In this document: positions 22,590-32,019 of the stretch, piece after piece | How the letters are laid out: every line of letters starts with the position of its first letter | Position numbering within the stretch: the first letter of the stretch is position 1 | Source of the DNA: Gnetum montanum | Lineage: Eukaryota; Streptophyta; Gnetopsida; Gnetales; Gnetaceae | Reading direction: 5' to 3' | Assembly (NCBI GenBank): GCA_015680685.1 | Contig: MNCI01008883.1 | Location: 1 to 61,480, forward strand | DNA length: 61,480 bases | Made by a program: the position numbers and the translations under genes | The notes under the pieces: generated by a model | What the model was told of the DNA's origin: nothing | What the model saw: the letters and a program-made list of their open reading frames with translations, nothing else | Databases searched by the model: none

Positions 22590-24270
22590 CTTGACTGATG
22601 ACTACGCTATGTAATGAAGGTCGAATTTAGCTATTATGGCTTTCCAATGTGCTTTTCTGCTTGACTCGTAAATGTTACCGGTGATGGCCCTAAGCACATT
22701 ATCTTTGAAGATTATGTTGGCTTGGTTATGGAAGAGGTAATGTCGCCATTTCTTTAGGGAAAAGACAAGGGCTAAACATGACCTCTCTACCTTGTTCTGC
22801 TTCTTTTCGTGGGCCACTAATGCATGGCTCAAATAATAAACAGGGACTTCAGTTCCATCGTCTCGTTTTTGGCAGAGCATAGAAGTGATGGATGAATCCA
22901 ATGTGGTGAGGTAGATATAGAAGGGTTTATTGTTCTGTGGAGGGTACACTATTGGTAGCTGAGCCAGTGCTGTTTTAATGTGATCAAAGGCTTCTTGGCA
23001 CTGTCATAGCAAATGGTTCATGGGTTTCAACTTGTCCAACAGTTTTTCTATGAAACGCTTGATAAACTATAATCTACTTGTAGACCCCGAAGTTCAGTAA
23101 TGTTGCTTGGTGGTTTTAGATTGATAACAGCTTTAACCTTATATGGATCCACTCGTATTCCTGTTTCTGACACTACAAAGCCTAGCATCTTGCCTGTTTT
23201 TACTCCGAAAACACATTTCTTCGGGTTGAGCCTAAGTTCGTATTTTAAGCAACGTTTTAGGACCAAATCTAAATCTTGGATGTGTTGCTATGGTGTTTTC
23301 GATTTAATTGTGATGTCATCTACATAATCATTGAGCAAATGAAGTATGTAATCGCTAAAAATAAATGTCATTGCTCTTTGATATGTGGCCCCAGCGTTCT
23401 TGAGACTGAATGACATCATCGTGTAACAGAAGGTACCTCATGGTGTCATAAAGGTAGTCCGAAGCTGATGTTCCGAGTTAATGCGTATCTGGTTATATCC
23501 TGAGAAGCCATCCATAAAAGATAACAAGGCATGCCCAGCAGTTGAGTCAACAAGTTGATCGATGATGGGTAGGGGAAAATCATCTTTTATGGTCGTAACG
23601 TTGAGGTCCCGAAAGTCAATGCATAGGCGAATGCTTCCATTCTTCTTCGGGACAATGACCATGTTGGATACCCAATCAGCGTAGTCAACAACCCGAATGA
23701 AACCTGCCTAATAGAGTTTGGTGATCTCATTGTGCACTTCCAACGCTACCTCAGGCTTAACCTTTCATGCTTTTTGTTTCACTGGCCTTAATTTTGGATC
23801 AAGTATAATATTGTGCCGGACGATTCGAGGATCTAACCCAGGCATGTCAGTGTAAGACCAAGCGAATGATTTTATGTTGTCTTGAAGCACATGTTCTATG
23901 TCTTTGGCTAGTTGAGGTTGCAATAGTGTGCTCAATTTTAATACCTTAACTTCACCATCAGGCATAGCGATGGGGGTTTCAGTTAAAGGGTCTTCAGTGA
24001 TGCTATTAGCTTCTATGTCGAGAGATTTTGTCATACCTTTGTAGTTGTCTAATGTTTGTTGTGTTGAGGTTATGACTATGTCTTCTGTTGATGGACCTAA
24101 GTTGATGGAATTTATGTTGATTTCTCTTGTGATCTTTCCGTATGGTCTGTCGATGGTCAATGGTGTGAATAGATGCTGGTAATCCATCGGGCTTGCTCCT
24201 ACCAACAAATAGAGGGCAGTAGGGGTTGTTACCCGTTTCTAGGCAACGTAAATCATGTGTATGTATACAG
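22590..24270 (-). pseudogene. Reverse transcriptase and RNase H of element G
   Basis: The minus strand opens near 24270 with LETGNNPYCPLFVG. It continues to IKSFAWSYTDMPGLDP, the usual lead into Ty3 RT, then MVIVPKKNGSIRLCIDFRDL, FSGYNQI and LLNDYVDDITIKSK. The catalytic YVDD codons are at 23326-23315. The C-terminal tether and the first RNase H follow at 22949-22602, with YYLSHALVAHEKKQNKVE and LALVFSLKKWRHYL. Stops at several points (for example after PVKQKA and after TTFMTP) and frameshifts near 24200 and 23050 show it is dead. The link to protease is interrupted by the antisense-gene block. Confidence 0.85.
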
Positions 24271-24300
24271 TGGTAGTTTATCATTGTATTTGGATGCATG

Positions 24301-24570
24301 GCAGTTTGAGGCCTTACCGGGCTGAATGTGGCAGTTTAAGGTCTTACCGGGTCGAATGTGGCAGTTTAAGGCCTTACCAGGCCATATGTGGTAGTTTAAG
24401 GCCTTACCGGGCCGAATGTGGTAGTTTAAGGCCTTACCGGGCCGTATGTGGTAGTTTAAGGCCTTACCGGGCCGTATGTGGCAGTTTAAGGCCTTACCAG
24501 GCCGTATGTGATAGTTTCAGGCCTTACTGGGCCATATGTGGAAGTTTAAGGCCTTACCGGGCCGTTTAAC
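24301..24570. repeat. 30-bp tandem array, nine copies
   Basis: Nine units of exactly 30 bases, consensus G(C/T)AGTTTAAGGCCTTACCGG followed by GCCGTATGTG. Because 30 is divisible by three a plus-strand frame stays open and gives a ten-residue peptide repeat (SLRPYRAVCG). I treat that ORF as a by-product. The array marks the 5' edge of the RT block. A single related copy (GTTTAAGGCCATTTCGGGCC) lies at 30447. Confidence 0.9.
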
Positions 24571-24797
24571 TGTGCGTTGATGCTGTCTAGTTGATGTATG
24601 ATCTGTACTGAAGAGTTTGCACCAAAATGTTCAGTGTGGGCAACCGAAATTGCTTTACCAGGGAACATGGTATGTGGTAGTGTTCGTTATTTCATTATTT
24701 TGTTTTGTATTTTCCGTACTTTGTACCTTGAATAATTTTGATTAAATTTATTAAAATATTCAAGGCAGCAGCAGCGGCGACGGGGTCAACGCGGAGC

Positions 24798-24805
24798 TAT
24801 ATATA
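24798..24805 (+). promoter_or_regulatory. TATA box of the antisense gene
   Basis: TATATATA in GGAGCTATATATAGACTAG, about 250 bases before the first ATG of the antisense gene. The expected transcription start is near 24830. Confidence 0.6.
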
Positions 24806-24829
24806 GACTAGCAAGCGTGAGCATGAACC

Positions 24830-25054
24830 TGTCAGTTATTGAGGGTAGCGTAAACTTGAATCAAACAGCAGCGTGAGCGTAAACCTAAGTCGTAGTGTGA
24901 GCGTAAAGAATCAAACCCTAGCGTGAGCATGAGCATAAAGAACCAAACCCCAACATGAGCTTAAAGAATCAAACCCCAGCGTGCAGGATTCAACTTGGCT
25001 TACAAGATCAAACCCCAGCGTGAACTTGTGAGATTTAGTGTACAGAACGCCGGG
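24830..25054 (+). other. 5' UTR of the antisense gene
   Basis: It is made largely of loose repeats of CAAACCCCAGCGTGAG and GAGCGTAAAGAAT (24880-25025). These words also occur in the intron-1 array and the element leader. Confidence 0.5.
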
Positions 25055-25313
25055 ATGGGCAAGGGCAAGAAGGTAGAAGGCCAGGGGAGGAATGGGCCTG
25101 ACTTGACCTTCGTGGAGGAAAGTGAGGCCATGGTGCAGTGTTTGCCTAGGCCTAGGATTCCATCGTGGCCCATATCAGCGCGCAGGTAGGCCCTAATCTC
25201 ATCTCAGTTAATTGCTTTCTTTTGTATTTGTTATTTGGGCGTATGGGATTTGCGCGAGATCTTGGTTGTATGTTTTGGCGTGTGGGGATGAGGCTGAGCG
25301 TAGGTAGTTTTTG

Positions 25314-26054
25314 CAGCGTGCAGGGTCTGCACGTTGAGCGTAGACAATTTTTGTAGCGTGCAAAGTCTGCACGCTGAGCGTAAACAGTTTTTGCAGCATG
25401 CAGAGTCTGCACGCCGAGCGTAGACAGTTTTTGCAGCGTACAGGGTCTGCACGCTGAGCATAAACAGTTTTTGCAGTGTCCAGGGTCTGCATGTAGAGCG
25501 TAAATAGTTTTTGCAGCGTGCAGAGTCTGCACACCGAGCGTAAATAGTCTAGATGCTGAGTGTAAACAATTTTTGCAGCGTGCAAAGTTTGCACGCTGAG
25601 CGCAACAGTTTTTGCAGTGTGTAGAGTCTGCACGCTGAGCGTAACAGTTTTTGCAGTGTGCAAAGTCTGCACGCCGAGCGTAGACAGTTTTTGTAGCATG
25701 CAGAGTTTGCACGCCGAGCGTAGATAGTTTTTGCGATGTACAAGGTTTGCATGCCAAGCATAAACAGTTTTTGTAGCATGTAGAGTCTGCACGCTGAGCG
25801 TAGAAAATTTTTGCAGCGTGCAGAGTTTGCACACCGAGTGTAAACAGTTTTTGCAGCGTCCAAGGTCTGCACGCCGAGCGTAAACAGTTTTTGCAGCGTG
25901 CAGGGTCTGTATGTCGAGCATAAATAGTTTTTGCAACGTGTAGAGTCTACACGCTGAGTGTAGATAGTTTTTGCAACGTGCAGGGTTTGCACACCGAGCG
26001 TAAAGAATTTCTGCAGCGTGCAGGGTCTGCACACCGAGCGTAAATAGTTTGCAA
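25314..26054. repeat. 40-bp hairpin tandem array in intron 1 of the antisense gene
   Basis: About 18 units of 39-41 bases follow the pattern GCAGCGTGCAG-GGT-CTGCACGC(T/C)GAGCGTAAAC-AGTTTTT. Each unit has an inverted repeat with arms up to 10 bases (CAGCGTGCAG and CTGCACGCTG) around a 1-3 base loop, then a T-rich spacer. One unit, near 25520, is extended by about 20 bases. The array fills most of the 963-base intron 1. It keeps long open frames on the minus strand (for example 25208-26032), which I regard as artefacts of the repeat. Confidence 0.9.
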
Positions 26055-26806
26055 CTTTTTCAAAGTATTGGCCTTCAATATGAAACTTCGTTTCTTTATT
26101 TCATTTCCGTGTATAACTGATTTACCAAGGCATTCTGGTTATTTGCAGGGATCCTGAGCCTTTCCTATTAGTGGTTGAGCTAGTTGGGGTACTGGCCTAG
26201 TTCAAGCCCCTTGATACCGACGAACCTACCCTTGATATGACTATTGATAATAATGGGGTATGGTTCAGGGAAGGGGCCTGTGAGTTCCTTGCCTTCATTT
26301 TAGATAGATTCAAGGTAGTGATATGATCCCATCTAAGCAAACAAGTAGTGCAGAGCGTGCTTGAAGCAATGTTACCAGGATCTTCAAACGGCGTCATGGC
26401 TTTCATGGTGGACATTGACGAGGGACCACTTGCGATTGAGGATGGTCCCTCTGGAGGGCCCAGATCTACCCGTCCGTTATCGTGTGTATGGGACTTATTG
26501 CCATGTGGCCCTCACTATCTCAATAGCACCTTATTTTTGGCTGCACGTGCACATACATTATTTCAGAACCCTCCGGGCACGGTGTACAGGGTGGAGAGGT
26601 AAGGTTGTTTAATTTTTCATTTCTATTCTATTGTTTAGTGTTTGCTCCTGTTCTGATGACTTTTCTTTTGCAGGCCCCAAGTTGACAAAGATGAAATACG
26701 CATAAGTGATGACGGACTTGCACTGGCTCACACTGCTTTAGAGACCTTCATGGTAGGTCCCACCCTTCGCGGAGCTGTATTAGCTCAGACTAAGGGTGAC
26801 ATTGTT

Positions 26807-27281
26807 TATTTTCATAAGCAATTTTCTAGGGTGTTTGCGCAATGTGCGGCTCGAGGGTGGCTACATGGAGATTGGTCACCTAATAGATCGGTTTTCCCCT
26901 GTGATATTGACTTGGGTCCTAGCAACGTGAATCCCACGACTGAAGGTAAGTGATGACATTTCTCTGACACCTTAGTTTGTTTGTTTAGCCACAACATTGG
27001 TCATACTGGTGCTATGGTTTTACATTGTGTTTACAGTTAATGTNTATTTTCATAAGCGATTTTCTAGGGTGTTTGCGCAATGTGCGGCTCGAGGGTGGCT
27101 ACATGGAGATTGGTCACCTAATAGATCGGTTTTCCCCTGTGATATTGACTTGGGTCCTAGCAACGTGAATCCCACGACTGAAGGTAAGTGATGACATTTC
27201 TCTGACACCTTAGTTTGTTTGTTTAGCCACAACATTGGTCATACTGGTGCTATGGTTTTACATTGTGTTTACAGTTAATGT
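26807..27281. repeat. 237-bp direct duplication around an N
   Basis: 26807-27043 is repeated at 27045-27281 with one visible base difference, separated by a single N. It repeats the end of exon 3 and intron 3. It looks like two overlapping contigs joined without merging, so exon 3 should be read once. Confidence 0.8.
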
Positions 27282-30032
27282 CCCCCTCAACGAAGACCCT
27301 ATTATGACAGGGCGGACTGAGAGCACCCTGTCGATGAAATTTGGGGAGATCAGCAAGCTGCAGCGATGGTTGCGTACCAATGCCCCACCATCTATTGTTC
27401 ATTGTTTGAATGATGCTGGCCTCATGGAGCTATTCACAACCCCAAGCCCTGATGTTTCTATAGCTAAAATGATTGGAATTGTTGATTCGTTTGACAACTC
27501 TATCACTTACTACAACACCCATATCAAGGGTGTCAAAATAGTTTTTCATCTGTTGATTTCTTTTCAGACCTCTTCGGTGTCCCAACAGATGGTGTGAACA
27601 TGGTTTTGGATAGGGCGCAGAAGGAGCTCCATGTGGTGCGTGAGATAGAAGATTTGTTGAGCATTCTCAAGGGCTCTAAGGGGTTCCCTATGCAAGGAAC
27701 ATCAAAGGTGGTGGAAGTCAATGAACTGTATCCCCTGTTTAGGGCACAGGTGTTTCCTAAATCCCTGTCTCAAGTGAAGAGTCTTGGGGTGGAAGCCATG
27801 TGCATCATGCGGACCATTTTAGAGACTGGGATGCATTATAATTGGGCCCAATTTTTGTTGTTGGGTTTCCATAGGGAGATAGTGCGGTTGCGTTCAAATG
27901 TTGAGGCACAGTCTCATTTTACCTTCACGTTCTTCACCGGTTATCTATGTCGTCTAGTCGAGTTTTTGGTGGTTTGTGCAGATAACAAATATGTTTTGCG
28001 GGATCGTATTCAATTATCTTGCCCATGGATTAACCATTTGTTCGAGGTAGCTGAGTCTGAAGATGCACCCGAGCAGATCGATGAATCAGTTTCTGTCACA
28101 ACAGAGGGGTCATCTGGTGCTTCAATTCATACACATGATAGTGTGGGGTTGGAACTAGATAATGTGCCTTACACTGCTAGGAGGGCTGATCAGGTGATCA
28201 AGGAGACCATCGGGAAAGCCAAATCAAAGATTCAGAAGCACGAATGCCCTAAAGAGGTGGCCTCAACAGTGGAAGAGCCAAGGGTGAAGCGTATACGATT
28301 CAAAATGCCTATTTGAGGTAAGTAAGCTTGATGCACTTATTGTATTACCATTATCGTCATTTTTGTCTTATTCATTATTTTTTCCTTTTGACCGTTTACA
28401 TGAAACTAATGTCTTCAGACTTGACTCGGGAAGTGAGAAGATAGGAGCTAGAAACTATTATCGAGAAGGAGGAAGTCCCAACGGATTTAATTGAGGAGGA
28501 AGAGGTCGGCAAAGATTAGGTGGAAGTGACTGAAGAGCTGGCGGAAGACACCACGGAGACAGAACTGGTCGATGACTGGGATGGTGTTGATGAAATATTT
28601 AGTAGCTTCGTTAAGGGAAGATTGAACCTTGGTGACCCTTCGAACCAAGAAGGGAATAGAGAATCTAGTATATTTTCTTTTGTTTTATTGCGTTGCATTG
28701 TGAATCATTGTTTTCCTTATGTGGTGTTTTAATTTTATGTTTTTTATCACTTCCAGACAAAGATATTGAAACTAGGACGATTCCTACGATGCGGTTAGAA
28801 GTGCCTATGATAGTGGCTCCCACTGAAACGACCACTGAGGCTAATCCATCTCGTACTCATGAACCATTTACTTGGACCGAGATGCCAAGAAAAATGGATT
28901 TCGTCACCAGTATCATCGACGAGGTGGTCGAATGCATTCAGCAAGCTCACCTTGAAATAGGTACAGATGTTTCAAGCGTTTTGCAGCCTTCAAGTTTGAC
29001 ATTCTTTTTTGCCTTTTAAGATCTAATGCCTATTCTTTTCGTGTGGGTAGGGGCTAAACTAAAGTGGGATCTGTCTGAGGCTATTTGTATTGACAGCTTG
29101 CCTGCACTACTGCCAGAAGTTGGATAGGTACCAAGACAGGTCTATGACAAGGTGGCGGAATGTCTTGTGCATAATGCCAAATCGCTTTGGACCTATAGGC
29201 GCTCCATTGAATAGCTATGGTTGCAGATCTAGGCAAGGGAAAGAGAGGTTTCCGAGTTATCGGCTGAACCTGATTATCTCAAAGGTCGTTATGAGTTCAC
29301 CTCAGCCAAATTAACAGGTGATCGTTCTTGGAGAACTTCCAAGATCACTTATACGAGGTATTGGAACTTGTTGAATCATCATACATCATTGACTCGGAAA
29401 CTAGCAGAGCGTAAGGCCCAGATAGATTTATTGAACCTCAAGTATTAGGATTGGAATGCTTTCGCTTCCAAGGTGCGGAAGTGGGGTCAAGATGAGAAGA
29501 ACCATAAGCATCATTACAAGAAATCATTAAAAGAAGTATCTATAGAGAAGGGTCAGCTTGAAATGTTCGTAGAGGGTCTGGGTCTACATTCTGCATTTGA
29601 TACCTTTGCTAAGAATACCATTGTTGAGATGGAATCGCCCAAGAGGGTAATCACGATTACTTCTGGGGAGGTCTCTATGGGTGAATTTCCCTTGAAACGT
29701 CCCACATGGTTGGCAGTTGACAAAGGGAAGGCCTTAGCGAATGTCGATTTAGTCCTCGATGGAACTAACTGGGCTAGCATCTCCAAGGAAGAAATTCTCC
29801 ATCGGTTGGAATTCGGTTTAGGGGGGTCTCCTACGGTAAGCAGTTTGTTCTTGTGAATTTTGTTCGTTGAATAACTTTTGGGATTTTTCTCTTTTCTTCT
29901 TATGTTGATTGTTTCTTTTGCTTTTTATAGGGTCGAGGTGATGACGATGTTCAAGAAGGTGGCCCCAACGGAGTGGGGACCCATGGTGCCAGCAAGTCTG
30001 AAGGGGACAGCCCTCCCATCCTTGATGTTTAG

Positions 30033-30529
30033 TTTTGATCTTGAAACTATCCTGGCTCATAATTTTACATGAATCGTAAACTAAATGTTTTTCCTTGAGT
30101 TTTATTGAACTGGTGAATGGAATCAGTTAATTGTTGTACTTGTCTAACTGTATATGACTACATATAAATATATTTCTGTATTTTTTTATTTTTTTTTATT
30201 TTTCTTTTTGGCTCTTGTTGTTTAAATGTAAACACGATGCGGCAATGTAAAATGTTTTGGTTTGTTTTGTTGTTTAAGTGTAATGCACGAAGTGGGAATG
30301 CAAGTAGGAATGTAATTATAATCGAAGGATAATTGTGAAAAGGAAAATGTGAAGAAAAACTATTATTGATAACACGACAATATAAGCATAAATTCGAACA
30401 ATGAACTTGAATTTGCGAGAAAAACAAAGTGTAAGAAAATGGTTTAGTTTAAGGCCATTTCGGGCCATGTGTAAACAAGGGAAGTTTCAGGTGATGCTGG
30501 TGGATTTCTTGGTAGACCGACCATTTCTA
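30033..30529. other. Likely 3' UTR of the antisense gene and spacer
   Basis: AT-rich sequence without a gene. A poly-T run at 30180-30206 falls where a 3' end could lie, but no clear polyadenylation signal is seen. The stretch 30430-30529 has one copy of the GTTTAAGGCC repeat. Confidence 0.4.
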
Positions 30530-30625
30530 ATCGTGGCTATTTTTATGTCGTTGTGGACATGTGATAGTTTAATGTCGTTTCAGACTGTGAATATAGTTTA
30601 ACATCGTTCCGAACTTGAATGTCGT
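30530..30625. repeat. Degenerate AGTTTA-TGTCGT repeats, protease side
   Basis: Three to four copies of (AG)TTTAATGTCGTTnnnGAC, the same core as at 20281-20497. They begin directly after the protease-block stop. Confidence 0.6.
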
Positions 30626-31960
30626 TTATTGGCTTAGTAATTTTTTGATTTTCCTCATTTTAACATTAGGAGTAGCGTTAACGGGTATGATTCTATATTC
30701 AGCGTCTCCTTCATTGATCACGTTGAACGGTAATTCAGCCCAAGGAACGTCTAATGGAACAGTTATTGCATTGGTGCTTTCTGGTGTTTCTGCATGTATT
30801 GTGGTTTCTACGTTCGTTGTAGTTTTTAGGTGAGGCTGTATATGTACAATTTCAGGCCTGAGTATTTCTGGGTTAGGTAAATTTTTCTTTGTGTTTAATA
30901 GATTATTGCTTACTAGTTGCGTGCATCTCTATTGTTCATTTGTATCATCTTGTTTAGGCTCTTCGAACTTAACCTCTGAGCCTTGGTCTATATCCATATG
31001 TGATGAGATGGTAGGTGTAGCAGCCTCCCCATGTATAATGATTTCACCACCTTCGTAAGGCAGGTGAATCTCTTGGTGTATGGGGGAAGAGACTACTTTT
31101 AGTTGGGCTAACCAGGGCCTTCCCAATATTAAATTGAACCTTGGCATTTCGTCAATGACCACAAAGTCGACAGATGTGGGAAATTGATCCCCTACTATAA
31201 AGTCCAAAGTCACGGTGCCTTTTACTACTATGCGTGATCCATTGAACGATTTCAAACATGTGGTGGCGGTTGGTCTAATTAGTTTCGTAAGCCCTAATTG
31301 TTCGATAATGGGATAGGGTACTACGTTTGTAGCGGCTCTGTCATCTACATGCACTCTATGTATTTTGAATTGATTTATTCGTATCATTATGAACATAGGT
31401 GCAGTTGTCACTTCTCCTATTTTCTCATCCATTTTGATGTTGTCATTGTGGAAACCTAGTGACTTAGGAGTCGATCCTTGAGGCGAATACATTACTGCAT
31501 GAATTGAAGGTTCATTTGGAGGTAAGTCATCGCTTACTGGGATGGATGTCAACATGCGTACTAGGGCTTCGCGGTGGGTTTGCGAAGTTAACACTAGGTC
31601 ATATAAGCTTAATGAAGTGTTTTTCTGTTTAAGCGCCTGCGTGACTTGTGTTAGAGTTGTTGCTAAGTCTTTACTGTTGGGCGTATGTTTGTCGATAGTC
31701 ATTTGGTCCATCGGGCCCAACAGTTTTATCTCATGCATAGTTGGTTTATCATTTGTACCTACAACCGTTGGTCTAGACGTATCATGCTTTCCAAATGATT
31801 CACCCACATAGCCTGCGTTTGATTTATTGTTAGGCGATGTCATGGGTATAGCACTTAGAGGGGTAGGCTTGGGAGGTCCTAAGGCTAGTCGTTGATGTTC
31901 CTTCTCCAAGTGTTCCCATGTAAGCTTGTCTGCCAGGTGTTCTTGTGTGTGATGTGGGGG
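30612..31960 (-). pseudogene. Protease of element G
   Basis: The minus-strand frame 31909-30929 contains a long spacer, then the retropepsin-like core. HRVHVDDRAATNVVP is the active site, where the glycine of the usual D-(S/D)-G is arginine, and FNLILGRPWLAQL is the flap/ILGR block seen in plant Ty3 proteases. After a stop at 30926 the frame continues as a linker (ELPFNVINEGDAEYRIIPVN) to KIKKLLSQ and a TAA at about 30612. That stop lies directly before the repeats and the antisense gene. The plus-strand ORF 30615-30833 is a shadow. The Gly-to-Arg change would abolish proteolysis. Confidence 0.8.
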
Positions 31961-32019
31961 AACAATTGGTTTCTGAATCTCAGGTTGCTTTGGAATCTGT
32001 ACAACGTATGGAGCAGGGC

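Larger units (their letters stand above)
25055..30032 (+). pseudogene. Nine-exon antisense gene inside element G, unknown function
   Basis: Exons inferred from GT-AG borders and frame: 25055-25185, 26149-26598, 26674-26945, 27275-27529, 27568-28317, 28419-28667, 28757-28960, 29051-29835, 29931-30032. They total 3198 bases, 1066 codons, with every phase agreeing. The start is MGKGKKVEGQGRNGPD. Exons 2-3 hold VWDLLPCGPHYLNSTLFLAA and ARGWLHGDWSPN. Across intron 4 the frame reads NTHIK-DLFGVPTDGVNM. Exons 5-6 end in a Lys/Arg-rich then acidic region. Exon 8 is coiled-coil-like (VSIEKGQLEMF). No transposase, nuclease or other domain is recognised. Nine in-frame stops (seven TAG, two TGA: two in exon 2, one at the exon-5 end, two in exon 6, four in exon 8) make this copy non-coding. 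The protein could instead end at the exon-5 stop. Confidence 0.75.

Noticed and set aside
24255-24569. Plus-strand ORF with a ten-residue peptide repeat
   Set aside because: It is produced by nine 30-base units, a length divisible by three. No start context or conserved partner supports it.
25152-26034. Long minus-strand ORFs of 226, 274 and 161 codons with Cys/Lys/Ala-rich repeats
   Set aside because: They are readings of the 40-bp tandem array in several frames. They overlap each other and have no domain; the array explains them.
24301-26054. CRISPR-like arrays
   Set aside because: The units are tandem repeats without unique spacers, in a plant retrotransposon; the resemblance is only periodicity.
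26361-26612. Alternative plus-strand ORF with aromatic-rich sequence over exon 2
   Set aside because: It cannot be joined in frame to exon 3, whereas the chosen frame continues across intron 2 in phase.
30615-30833. Plus-strand ORF resembling a two-span membrane protein
   Set aside because: It is the complement of the protease linker frame, which continues the minus-strand reading.
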